Origin: Pectinatus sottacetonis
GTDB taxonomy: Bacteria; Bacillota; Negativicutes; Selenomonadales; Selenomonadaceae
DNA: 64,000 nt
Assembly (NCBI RefSeq): GCF_015732155.1
Contig: NZ_WIQK01000001.1
Location: 2,552,001 to 2,616,000, forward strand
Reading direction: 5' to 3'
Of this stretch, positions 38,092 to 47,181 are shown piece by piece. The notes under the pieces are model-generated. The model worked only from the letters and a program-made list of their open reading frames with translations. It did not search any database and was not told the DNA's origin. The first letter of the stretch is position 1; every line of letters begins with the position of its first letter. The translations under genes and the position numbers were made by a program.

Positions 38092-38841
38092 TTGAAAGAA
38101 TACCTTAAAATATTAATAATATTAATGATTATAGCTGTTCCAACGCAGGTGTTTGCAGCTCCTGTACCTTCACCTAGTATTAATATTGGAATAGGAACAT
38201 CTAATAATCCACATGATATGGCTATTACTTTACAAATAATGGCTTTGTTGACAATTTTATCAATTGCTCCGGCAATTTTAGTAATGACCACAGCTTTTAT
38301 TCGTATTGTCGTAGTTTTGTCTTTTCTACGTAATGCTCTTTCTATACAAAATGTTCCACCAACACAGGTTATTATTGGCTTAGCATTATTTCTAACTTTT
38401 TATATTATGTCACCTTACTGGTCACAAGCCAATCAAAATGGTATTCAGCCTTATTTGGCAGGGAATATTTCGCAAACTGAAGCATTGCAAAAAGTAGCTG
38501 AACCTATCCGTACTTTTATGTTTAAACAGACTCGTGAATCAGATATAGCATTATTTGTTAATCTATCACAAGCTAAACGTCCGGAAACTCAAGCTGATGT
38601 ATCAACTTTTACATTGATACCAGCATTTATTATCAGTGAATTGAAAACAGCATTCCAGATAGGGTTTATGATATATATTCCCTTTATCGTAATAGATATG
38701 ATAGTAGCTAGTACATTGATGTCTATGGGAATGATGATGCTACCACCTACGATGATATCCTTGCCGTTTAAAATACTTTTGTTCGTAATGGTTGATGGAT
38801 GGCATCTTTTAATAAATTCACTTATTGTTAGTTTTAAATAG
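38092..38841 (+). CDS. fliP: Flagellar export gate protein FliP
   Basis: 249-residue integral membrane protein that forms the core pore of the export gate. A cleavable signal peptide (about 1-20, ending VFA) precedes four membrane helices; the family blocks FIRIVVVLSFLRNALSIQNVPPTQV and FMIYIPFIVIDMIVASTLMSMGMMMLPP are intact. The TTG start at 38092 is served by AGAAAGG. A start-stop ATG-TTT-TGA at 38087 overlaps it out of frame. Confidence 0.95.
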   Translation: MKEYLKILIILMIIAVPTQVFAAPVPSPSINIGIGTSNNPHDMAITLQIMALLTILSIAPAILVMTTAFIRIVVVLSFLRNALSIQNVPPTQVIIGLALFLTFYIMSPYWSQANQNGIQPYLAGNISQTEALQKVAEPIRTFMFKQTRESDIALFVNLSQAKRPETQADVSTFTLIPAFIISELKTAFQIGFMIYIPFIVIDMIVASTLMSMGMMMLPPTMISLPFKILLFVMVDGWHLLINSLIVSFK

Positions 38842-38851
38842 GAGCTTGCAT

Positions 38852-39121
38852 ATGTCTGGAGATACAGTAATAAATTTAGGTCAAAATGCTTTATTAATGG
38901 TACTGCTGATTTCAGCACCAATGCTTGGACTAGGCTTACTTGTCGGATTGCTTGTAAGTATATTCCAAGCTACAACATCTATTCAGGAACAAACTTTAGC
39001 TTTTATTCCTAAAATAGTAGCTGTATTTGTTGCTATTCTTATTTTTGGGCCTTGGATGCTTACAATGATGGTCGATTACATGGCTCGTATTTTTATCGAT
39101 CTGCCACATTATATTGGCTAG
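38852..39121 (+). CDS. fliQ: Flagellar export gate protein FliQ
   Basis: 89-residue protein with two membrane helices (about 13-38 and 48-74), typical of FliQ. The conserved ATTSIQEQTLAFIPKIVAVF lies between them. AGGAG at 38840-38844 directs the ATG at 38852; the longer in-frame extension from 38825 overlaps fliP and lacks support. Confidence 0.95.
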   Translation: MSGDTVINLGQNALLMVLLISAPMLGLGLLVGLLVSIFQATTSIQEQTLAFIPKIVAVFVAILIFGPWMLTMMVDYMARIFIDLPHYIG

Positions 39122-39194
39122 CAGTAAAATGTTAATATCTTAGGAAAGGAAAAGCCGAACAATAGTAATTACATTGTTTTAAAGGCAGATTTGT

Positions 39195-39980
39195 TTGTTG
39201 GACTTATTTGATATGTTACAAAATCATATAGGTGTGTTTCTCTTAGTATTGGCAAGAACAAGTGGCATTTTTTTAATTTCCCCTTTTTTTGGCAGTACTA
39301 ATATACCTATGCAAATAAAAGCTGGGGCAGTTTTTTTTATAACAATAGTTTTATTCCCAGTTATTGATTTACAGGGAACAGCTATGCTGCCCAATAGTCT
39401 GTTGGCGTATTCCATGCTGATAATCACTGAACTTATAATAGGCTGGCTTATTGGTTTTGTAGGATTTGTCTTATTTTCAGCAATTAACCTTAGTGGACAG
39501 CTAATAGACATGCAAATCGGTTTTGCCATGGTGAATGTTTTAGATCCTACTATAGGGCAAACTGTTCCTCTTGTTGGCAGTTTTTTATACAATTTATGCA
39601 TATTGATTTTTTTATCAACTAATGGACATTATATTATTCTTTCTGCTTTAGTAGAAAGTTTCTCTCTTATCCCTCCTATGACGGCACACTTTGATGGTAA
39701 AATTGTTATGTTTGTTATAAACATGGTAGGAAATATTTTTTCTACCGGAATAAAGTTGGCTTTGCCAGTCTTATTTGCTGTTTTACTTACCAATGTAGGA
39801 TTAGGTGTCCTGGCAAGGACAATGCCACAGATGAATATATTTGTAGTAGGAATTCCGGCTCAGATAATTGTTGGTATATTTGTTATCGGCATAATGTTGC
39901 CTTTTTATGTTATTTTTTTGGATGTGATTTTTAATGAATTATATGGCAGTATTACGACCATGCTGCAGGCAATTTATTAG
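39195..39980 (+). CDS. fliR: Flagellar export gate protein FliR
   Basis: 261-residue protein with about six membrane helices. It caps the FliP ring with FliQ. Conserved segments include LVLARTSGIFLISPFFGSTNIP and GFAMVNVLDPTIGQTVPLVGSFLYN. The start is uncertain: TTG 39195, with AAAGG at 39181-39185, is used here. Its last 47 bases overlap the flhB frame; FliR-FlhB fusions are known in some clostridia. Confidence 0.93.
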   Translation: MLDLFDMLQNHIGVFLLVLARTSGIFLISPFFGSTNIPMQIKAGAVFFITIVLFPVIDLQGTAMLPNSLLAYSMLIITELIIGWLIGFVGFVLFSAINLSGQLIDMQIGFAMVNVLDPTIGQTVPLVGSFLYNLCILIFLSTNGHYIILSALVESFSLIPPMTAHFDGKIVMFVINMVGNIFSTGIKLALPVLFAVLLTNVGLGVLARTMPQMNIFVVGIPAQIIVGIFVIGIMLPFYVIFLDVIFNELYGSITTMLQAIY

Positions 39981-41073
39981 CTGCTGCAATGTAAATCAAC
40001 CCAAGTTTGATTTACAATTATTTGCGGGGGAAAAAACTGAAGATCCTACAACAAAGCGTTTATCTGATGCTCATAAAAAAGGACAGGTTGCTAAAAGTCA
40101 GGATTTGTCAGCATCAATTGTCATATTAATTGGTTTTTTTACTTTATGGGGCTATGGCCAATATATGTATGAAGAAATAACTCAGTTTATGGCCTTCATT
40201 TTTATGAATATGCCACTTGTAATAGACACTGAGTATATTATTCATTTGTTCTTTGAAACTATGGGAGTATTGGCTAAAACGGTATTGCCCGTCATGCTTG
40301 CTATTTTACTTGCAGGACTAGCATTAAATTATTATCAAGTTGGATTTATTTTTACTGTGGAACCATTATCGTTTGACCTAAATCGCTTAAATCCGATAAC
40401 AGGAATGGGACGTATCTTTTCTAAGCGTTCGCTTATGGAGCTTTTTAAGTCTATTGCCAAAATTTTGATTGTAGGATATTTTGTTTATTTATATATTATA
40501 GATGAAGTTATTCAAATGCCCAAACTTATCTTTATGGATCTTCAAATGGCACTCATAACAATTGTAAATATTATTTTTAAATTGGCATTTGAAATATGTG
40601 CTGTTTTATTGATACTAGGCATAATTGATTTTATGTATCAGAAGTGGCAGCATAAACAGGAATTAAAAATGAGTAAACAAGATATAAAAGATGAATTTAA
40701 ACAAAGTGAAGGAGATCCGCAGGTTAAAGGAAAAATCAAACAAAAACAAAAACAAATGTCTATACAGAGAATGATGCATGAAGTTCCTAAGGCGGATGTT
40801 ATAATAACAAATCCTACACACTTCGCGATTGCCTTAAAATATGAGCAGGGAATGACAGCACCGCTTATAATAGCAAAAGGACAAGATCTTGTTGCTCAGA
40901 AAATTAAAGCTATTGCCCGTGAGGCACATATAGTTATCGTTGAAAATAAACCATTAGCACGTGCATTATATTTATCTACAGAAATAGGGGATGTTGTTCC
41001 TCAGGAACTTTATAAAGCCGTTGCTGAAGTTTTAGCATATGTATACCGTTTGAAAAAGAAAAAATTAGCTTAA
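39934..41073 (+). CDS. flhB: Flagellar export switch protein FlhB
   Basis: 379-residue export gate protein. A short N-terminus with FDLQLFAGEKTEDPTTKRL precedes four membrane helices and a cytoplasmic domain with the self-cleaving NPTH site (IITNPTHFAIALKYE) that switches export from rod/hook to filament substrates. The only canonical starts are ATGs inside fliR (39934 or 39943), giving a cysteine-rich lead of about 20 residues; a non-canonical ATT start nearer the family N-terminus, or frameshift fusion with FliR, cannot be excluded. Confidence 0.93.
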   Translation: MNYMAVLRPCCRQFISCCNVNQPKFDLQLFAGEKTEDPTTKRLSDAHKKGQVAKSQDLSASIVILIGFFTLWGYGQYMYEEITQFMAFIFMNMPLVIDTEYIIHLFFETMGVLAKTVLPVMLAILLAGLALNYYQVGFIFTVEPLSFDLNRLNPITGMGRIFSKRSLMELFKSIAKILIVGYFVYLYIIDEVIQMPKLIFMDLQMALITIVNIIFKLAFEICAVLLILGIIDFMYQKWQHKQELKMSKQDIKDEFKQSEGDPQVKGKIKQKQKQMSIQRMMHEVPKADVIITNPTHFAIALKYEQGMTAPLIIAKGQDLVAQKIKAIAREAHIVIVENKPLARALYLSTEIGDVVPQELYKAVAEVLAYVYRLKKKKLA

Positions 41074-41106
41074 TATTTTAATAAGACTTTTAAGGAGTAG
41101 TATATT

Positions 41107-43176
41107 ATGTCCATACCTTCTTCTGCAGCAGCAGGAAATTTTATACATAAATATAGTGACATCGTCGTTGCTTTAGCCATTGTTACAATTGTCATTATGA
41201 TGATAATTCCATTACCTACTTTTTTGCTGGATTTATTGTTATGTTTAAATATAACATTAGCTCTAACTATTGTTATGATAACTATTTATAATGTTGAACC
41301 ATTGGATTTTTCTGTTTTTCCATCGCTGCTGTTAATTACAACATTGTTTCGTTTAGCATTAAATGTATCTTCAACAAGATTGATTTTACTAGACGGATAT
41401 GCCGGAGAGATAATAACTTCCTTTGGTAACTTTGTTGTTGGAGGTAATCCAGTAGTTGGGTTTATTGTTTTCGTAATTTTGATAATTATACAATTTGTCG
41501 TAATTACAAAGGGGGCAGAACGTGTTGCAGAAGTTTCTGCCCGTTTTACATTAGATGCTATGCCTGGAAAGCAGATGGCTATTGATGCAGATTTAAATCA
41601 AGGTGCAATTACTGATGCTGAAGCAAAGGCAAGACGCGAAAAAATACAGCGTGAAGCAGATTTTTATGGTGCTATGGATGGGGCCAGTAAGTTTGTCAAG
41701 GGTGATGCTATAGCGGCTATCATAATAATTATTATTAATATTTTTGGTGGTTTTATAATTGGTATGGCCCAAAGGCATCTGACTATTGCCCAATCACTAC
41801 AGCAATATACATTGTTGACCGTAGGAGAAGGATTAGTAAATCAGATACCAGCCCTGCTTATATCAACCGCTACTGGTATCATAGTAACAAGAGCTGCCTC
41901 TAATGCAAATTTAGGACGTGATTTAACTAGTCAAATATTTAGAAATCCCCGGATATTTTTCATTGTATCATCAGTTTTGTTATTTTTGGCTATAATTCCG
42001 GGTCTACCAGGAGTACCTTTTTGTATCTTAGCTTTAATTGCATTAACAATAGGTTATTTCCTGTATAAGTCGCAAAAAACAAGTTTAGCTACAAGTCAAG
42101 TTAAGCAGAAAGAAAAGGATAAAGAGGCCATTAAAAAGCCTGAAAATGTGGTATCACTTCTCCAAGTAGATCCAATGGAATTGGAAATCGGTTATAGTTT
42201 GATCCCCCTTGTTGATACAGGACAGGGTGGTGATTTACTAGAACGAATCGTAATGATTCGACGTCAATGTGCTTTAGAACTTGGTTTGGTTGTACCTACT
42301 ATAAGAATACGTGATAATATCCAGATAAAGCCTAATGCATATATAATAAAATTAAAAGGAATTGAAATAGCTAAGGGCGAATTATTACTTGACCACTATT
42401 TAGCAATGAATTCAGGAACTGTAGTAGAAGAAATAGAAGGTATTGAAACAACAGAACCAGCATTTGGATTACCTGCTATTTGGATTACAGAGGCGCAAAG
42501 AGAACAAGCAGAGCTTAATGGTTATACTGTAGTAGATGCAGTGTCGGTTTTGGCTACTCATTTGACAGAAGAAATCAAAGCACATGCTGATGAAATACTC
42601 GGACGACAAGAAACGCAGAATCTTATTGATAATATTAAAAAGACAAGTCCATCTGTGGTAGAGGAACTTATTCCCGATCTCCTTACTGTGGGAGAAATAC
42701 AAAAAGTCCTGGCTAATTTACTTCATGAACGTGTATCCATACGTGATATGGGAACAATTTTAGAAGTGTTATCGGATTATGCGCGAGTAACGAAGGATAC
42801 GGATATATTGACAGAATACGTACGACACGCTTTAGCTAGGCAGATTACTAATCAATACGTACAGAATAACACACTGCCTTGTGTTTCTCTTGATCCTGAT
42901 GTTGAGAATAAGATTGCTTCTTCTATTCAGCGAACAGATCGAGGTGCATTTATTAATCTTGATCCTAATATAACAAAAAACATAATAGTTTCCTTGAATA
43001 ATGTTTTACAAAAATTAACTGATATGGGATATCAGCCGATTGTTTTAACGGGACCGGCTGTACGTCCATATTTTAGACAATTAGTTGAACGTTCAATTTC
43101 GGGAATTATAGTATTATCTCAGGCAGAAATAGAGCCAAGTGTAGAGATTCAAATTCTTGGGGTGGTGAAATTATAA
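41107..43176 (+). CDS. flhA: Flagellar export gate protein FlhA
   Basis: 689-residue export gate protein that uses the proton motive force and docks chaperone-substrate complexes. About eight N-terminal membrane helices (20-310) include the FHIPEP-family block KGAERVAEVSARFTLDAMPGKQMAIDADL, then a cytoplasmic linker near 325-350 and a four-subdomain soluble region. AAGGAG precedes the ATG. flhF begins on the base after the stop. Confidence 0.97.
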   Translation: MSIPSSAAAGNFIHKYSDIVVALAIVTIVIMMIIPLPTFLLDLLLCLNITLALTIVMITIYNVEPLDFSVFPSLLLITTLFRLALNVSSTRLILLDGYAGEIITSFGNFVVGGNPVVGFIVFVILIIIQFVVITKGAERVAEVSARFTLDAMPGKQMAIDADLNQGAITDAEAKARREKIQREADFYGAMDGASKFVKGDAIAAIIIIIINIFGGFIIGMAQRHLTIAQSLQQYTLLTVGEGLVNQIPALLISTATGIIVTRAASNANLGRDLTSQIFRNPRIFFIVSSVLLFLAIIPGLPGVPFCILALIALTIGYFLYKSQKTSLATSQVKQKEKDKEAIKKPENVVSLLQVDPMELEIGYSLIPLVDTGQGGDLLERIVMIRRQCALELGLVVPTIRIRDNIQIKPNAYIIKLKGIEIAKGELLLDHYLAMNSGTVVEEIEGIETTEPAFGLPAIWITEAQREQAELNGYTVVDAVSVLATHLTEEIKAHADEILGRQETQNLIDNIKKTSPSVVEELIPDLLTVGEIQKVLANLLHERVSIRDMGTILEVLSDYARVTKDTDILTEYVRHALARQITNQYVQNNTLPCVSLDPDVENKIASSIQRTDRGAFINLDPNITKNIIVSLNNVLQKLTDMGYQPIVLTGPAVRPYFRQLVERSISGIIVLSQAEIEPSVEIQILGVVKL

Positions 43177-44505
43177 TTGCAGATTAAAGTATTCAAAGAA
43201 CATACCGCAAAAAAGGCAATGGACAAAGTTCGCAGGGAATTGGGTCCAGATGCTGTGATTTTACATACAAAAAAATATACTACTGGAGGAATTTTTGGCT
43301 ATGGTGGAAAAAAAATGGTTGAAATAACTGCTGCTGTTGAAGATATACCCAAACAAGAGATTTTGCCGAAAGTGATTCTTCCGGCAAAAAAGACAAATAT
43401 TTCTCACCCTGCCAATAATAAAGACAGTTTAACAGTATCACCTGAACCAGCAAAAATGGTATTGCCAAAGCAAGTGTTGCAAAACTATAAAAGTAATGGA
43501 GAAATGTCTTCGCTTAAGGATATGCCGGTTCCCATTCTCCAAACAAAAACTAAAGCAGCAAAAACTTCTAAAATAATAAAAGCTTCTAATAATATAACTG
43601 ATTTAGAAAAAAGTAATTCTGTTGAAAAAAAACAAGAAAAAAAAATACAACAGCTTCAGCAAGAACTAGCACAAATGAAAACTATGCTAAATAAAGTTTT
43701 GCAAGGACAAAACTCAACAGGAGCTTCAAAAGAAATATTATTAAGTGATGCTTTAAATGAACAGGAAATAAAAAAAACTTTAATAAATGAAATTTTAAAC
43801 ATAGATAATAATGGTGACGAAAACAAGAACCTTTTCAAAAATTCGCTACAGTCTAAAAATATTTTGTTAAAATATTTAAGGGGTTATATGAGTGATTCTG
43901 CTGGAATAGAAATGGAAAAAGGTCATGCTAAGGTCGTTGCTTTAATTGGTGCTACAGGTGTTGGCAAAACCACTACATTGGCTAAAATTGCCTCACGATT
44001 TGTGTTGGAACAGGGATTAAGAGCTGCATTAATTACTGCTGATACTTATAGAATATCTGCTGTTGATCAATTAAAGACATATTCTGATATAATTGGATTA
44101 CCACTAGAAATAGTTTATTCGCCTATTGAGTTGAAAAATATGATAGATAAACATAATGATAAACAACTTATATTGATAGATACAGCTGGAAGAAGTCAAC
44201 ATAATGATTATCAGCTTACAGAATTGCATGATTTTCTTGCAGTTAATGAAAATATAGAAAAACACTTAGTTTTAAGTGCTACTACTAAATATAAAGACAT
44301 TGTAGATATAATCAGAAAATTTTCCTTATGCGCTCCTGATAAAATCATTTTTACTAAAACAGATGAAACACGCAGTGTGGGTATGATTGTCAATTTGCTG
44401 GAAGAGTACCCGATCACTCTGTCATATTTTACTAATGGGCAAAGTGTACCGGATGATATTTTTCCGGCGAAACCAGAAAATTTAGCTGATCTTTTATTGA
44501 GGTAA
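43177..44505 (+). CDS. flhF: SRP-type GTPase FlhF
   Basis: 442-residue signal-recognition-particle GTPase that fixes flagellar position and number. The N-terminal B domain (MQIKVFKEHTAKKAMDKVRRELGPDAVILHTKK) leads to a Lys-rich coiled linker. The NG domain follows, with P-loop [23 protein letters not shown] and FTKTDETRSVG. The TTG start at 43177 directly abuts the flhA stop, with GGGGTGG upstream. It pairs with FlhG encoded next. Confidence 0.95.
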   Translation: MQIKVFKEHTAKKAMDKVRRELGPDAVILHTKKYTTGGIFGYGGKKMVEITAAVEDIPKQEILPKVILPAKKTNISHPANNKDSLTVSPEPAKMVLPKQVLQNYKSNGEMSSLKDMPVPILQTKTKAAKTSKIIKASNNITDLEKSNSVEKKQEKKIQQLQQELAQMKTMLNKVLQGQNSTGASKEILLSDALNEQEIKKTLINEILNIDNNGDENKNLFKNSLQSKNILLKYLRGYMSDSAGIEMEKGHAKVVALIGATGVGKTTTLAKIASRFVLEQGLRAALITADTYRISAVDQLKTYSDIIGLPLEIVYSPIELKNMIDKHNDKQLILIDTAGRSQHNDYQLTELHDFLAVNENIEKHLVLSATTKYKDIVDIIRKFSLCAPDKIIFTKTDETRSVGMIVNLLEEYPITLSYFTNGQSVPDDIFPAKPENLADLLLR

Positions 44506-44509
44506 ATAT

Positions 44510-45394
44510 ATGATTGACCAAGCATCTAAATTAAGGAAAATGATTGAACATAAAAAAATATATGGAAGTAGCCATATACATGATAAATCTAGTTATTCTC
44601 CCAGAATAATAGCTGTAACTAGTGGCAAGGGAGGCGTAGGCAAGACTAATTTTACAGTGAATTTGGCTATAGCACTTTCCCGGCTAGGGAAAAAAGTACT
44701 TATAATTGATGCGGATCTGGGATTGGCAAACGTAGAAGTTATTATGGGATGTTTATCACCATACACCATGATGGATTTACTTAATGGAAATATATCACTA
44801 GAAGAAATTATTTTGAAGGGTCCGGCAGGAATCCAGTATATTTCAGGTGGATCTGGGTTGGAACAATTATCTGATTTATCGATTGAAGATAGATCCCTAT
44901 TGATACATAGATTATATGCTTGTGAAGAAGTTGCTGATATAATTTTGGTAGATACAGGTGCGGGTGTGGGACGAAATGTTCTTGATTTTTTAATTGCAGC
45001 TAATGAAATTATTTTGCTTACTACACCAGAACCCACAGCTCTTACGGATGCATATGCGGTAATAAAAGCATATATGGCTCGGTCAACGGTACCAAATATA
45101 AAGCTTGTTATAAATAAGATTTATGATAAAGATGAGGGGGATGAGGTGAGTTTAAAATTACGCATGACAGCAGAAAAATTTCTAAAAGTAACTATAAAAA
45201 ATTTAGGTATGGTATATGATGACCATAATATGGTTAATGCTATAAAGAAACAAATTCCCCTTTTACTATCGTATCCTGATACCATTGCATCAAAGTGCAT
45301 ATCACAAATAGCAAACTCAATATTGCACGGAGGCAACATAAAAATTAAACGAAATTGGCATGATTTTTTACACCGTTTAATTTTTTCCAAATGA
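44510..45394 (+). CDS. flhG: MinD-like ATPase FlhG (YlxH)
   Basis: 294-residue ParA/MinD-type ATPase that controls flagellar number. The N-terminal MIDQASKLRKM matches the DQAxxLR helix known to stimulate FlhF GTPase. The deviant Walker A is GKGGVGKTN, then LIIDADLGLANVEVIMG and ILVDTGAG. A C-terminal segment with basic and hydrophobic residues (KIKRNWHDFLHRLIF) may bind the membrane. Four bases separate it from flhF. Confidence 0.95.
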   Translation: MIDQASKLRKMIEHKKIYGSSHIHDKSSYSPRIIAVTSGKGGVGKTNFTVNLAIALSRLGKKVLIIDADLGLANVEVIMGCLSPYTMMDLLNGNISLEEIILKGPAGIQYISGGSGLEQLSDLSIEDRSLLIHRLYACEEVADIILVDTGAGVGRNVLDFLIAANEIILLTTPEPTALTDAYAVIKAYMARSTVPNIKLVINKIYDKDEGDEVSLKLRMTAEKFLKVTIKNLGMVYDDHNMVNAIKKQIPLLLSYPDTIASKCISQIANSILHGGNIKIKRNWHDFLHRLIFSK

Positions 45395-45411
45395 TTTGTG
45401 GAGGGATTATT

Positions 45412-46101
45412 ATGAGATGCCTTGATATTTTTAAAACAAAAAAGATCTTAAAAGTCGGACAAAGAGTAGAAATAACTGAAATTGGCAAAGAAAAAATTGA
45501 CATAGAAGAGACATATACCAGTAGAGTAGAAGATATAAAAGACAATGAAGTATCTTTAGCTCTTCCTGTGGACTATCGTTTATGCCCTGTAATTCCTCTT
45601 AAAAATGAACTTATAGCAGGACGTATTATTGAAGATGAGTGTGTGTATAATTTTACTGCACACTACAATAAAATAAGCAATATTCCTATTCCAGTATGGA
45701 TAGTTAATATATCTGACACAGTAATTAAGTCACAAAATAGAGAATTTGTCAGAGTTAAAACCCATCTTTCGTTGAAATTGATTATTACCAATAGCGATGG
45801 CAGTATGGGAGAGCCTTTTAAGGCAATGAGTGTAGATATAAGTGGTAATGGTATATCATTTTTGACTGATAAGAAAATAAAATTGGCAGCAAAATTAGTT
45901 TTGGATACAGAACCTATTCCTTTAGTTGGACGAATTTCTACTTTTGTAGAGGTAAAACGATGTTCTTTGACGAAGGATAAGTTACACTATTTATTAGGCT
46001 GTAAATTTATAAATCTACCAAAGCAAATTCAAAATAAATTAGTTAAACATTTATTTGCAAAACAAAGAGAAACTATTAATAAAGGTATTAAACTAAAATA
46101 A
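45412..46101 (+). CDS. PilZ domain protein, YcgR/YpfA-like c-di-GMP motility brake
   Basis: 229-residue protein with an N-terminal YcgR-type beta domain (about 1-100) and a C-terminal PilZ domain. The c-di-GMP binding residues are intact: RxxxR in NREFVRVK and DxSxxG in DISGNGISF. In Bacillus the homologue (YpfA/MotI) slows flagella by binding MotA when c-di-GMP is high. Location between flhG and cheB supports a motility role. GGAGGG directs the ATG at 45412; the frame from 45391 lacks support. Confidence 0.88.
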   Translation: MRCLDIFKTKKILKVGQRVEITEIGKEKIDIEETYTSRVEDIKDNEVSLALPVDYRLCPVIPLKNELIAGRIIEDECVYNFTAHYNKISNIPIPVWIVNISDTVIKSQNREFVRVKTHLSLKLIITNSDGSMGEPFKAMSVDISGNGISFLTDKKIKLAAKLVLDTEPIPLVGRISTFVEVKRCSLTKDKLHYLLGCKFINLPKQIQNKLVKHLFAKQRETINKGIKLK

Positions 46102-46114
46102 GGAGGGGATAGTA

Positions 46115-47158
46115 TTGATTCGTGTTTTAATTGCAGATGATTCTAGCTTTATGCGAAAAATTTTGTCAGATTTATTTAAGGCAAATTCAGATTTTGAAGT
46201 AGTAGGTACAGCCATAAATGGCAAAGATACTATAGAAAAAGTTTTAAAATTAAAGCCGGACATTCTTACCCTTGATATTAATATGCCGGTTTTAGATGGA
46301 TTGAAGGCATTGAAAATAATAATGGAAGAATGTCCCTTACCAGTAGTTATGATAAGCAGCCTTACTAAGGCGGGAGCTGATGAAACTATAAAGGCCTTGG
46401 AACTAGGTGCAGTTGATTTTATTAACAAAACAGGTGGCAGTATATCACGCGTGGATACTATAAGTAATGAAATAATAGAAAAATGTTATGCAGCTACTCG
46501 AGCAAATTTACGCTCAGCTATGCGTCAAGCAAATTTATCTAATCTAGGATCAAAAAGGAAAAAGTTATTATTCCCTTCTTTAAGTTCCAATAAACTAATT
46601 GCTATCGGTACATCAACAGGAGGACCGAAAGCCCTACAATATGTAATCACAAAATTACCAGCTGATCTGCCCTGTGGAGTGGTTGTTGTCCAGCATATGC
46701 CGCCTGGTTTCACAAAATCACTAGCAGACAGGTTAAATCAAATGTCACAAGTTACTGTGAAAGAAGCAGAAAATGGTGAGAGTATAAAACCAGCACATGT
46801 CTATATAGCCCCTGGTAATTATCATATGCTTGTAAATAAAGATACTCGCGGCAATATAATTACTTTAAATCAAAATCCTCCTATAGGAAATCATAGACCT
46901 TCAGTAAATGCTTTATTTGATTCAGTTGTTCCTTTCGGCAAGAATCTTGTATCAGTAATACTTACTGGAATGGGAAATGATGGTACTGTAGGAATGCAGC
47001 ATATAAAAAAAGTTCATGGTTACATAATTGCTGAAAACGAAGCTACTTCAGTAGTATATGGAATGCCTAAATCAGTTGTAGATCTTGGTATAGCTGATGA
47101 AGTATTGCCTATAGATGAAATAGCCAATGCAATAGTTAATGCTATAAAAAGAATTTAA
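46115..47158 (+). CDS. cheB: Chemotaxis methylesterase/deamidase CheB
   Basis: 347-residue protein. The receiver domain has the DD pair at 8-9 and phospho-acceptor D54. The C-terminal methylesterase has S167 (IGTSTGGPKAL), H194 (VVQHMPPGF) and the Asp in GMGNDG. It removes methyl groups from chemoreceptors and deamidates glutamines to reset sensitivity. The TTG start at 46115 follows AGGAGGGG. The partner methyltransferase cheR is not in the window. Confidence 0.96.
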   Translation: MIRVLIADDSSFMRKILSDLFKANSDFEVVGTAINGKDTIEKVLKLKPDILTLDINMPVLDGLKALKIIMEECPLPVVMISSLTKAGADETIKALELGAVDFINKTGGSISRVDTISNEIIEKCYAATRANLRSAMRQANLSNLGSKRKKLLFPSLSSNKLIAIGTSTGGPKALQYVITKLPADLPCGVVVVQHMPPGFTKSLADRLNQMSQVTVKEAENGESIKPAHVYIAPGNYHMLVNKDTRGNIITLNQNPPIGNHRPSVNALFDSVVPFGKNLVSVILTGMGNDGTVGMQHIKKVHGYIIAENEATSVVYGMPKSVVDLGIADEVLPIDEIANAIVNAIKRI

Positions 47159-47181
47159 ATATAGTTTTGGGGGAATAAAAA

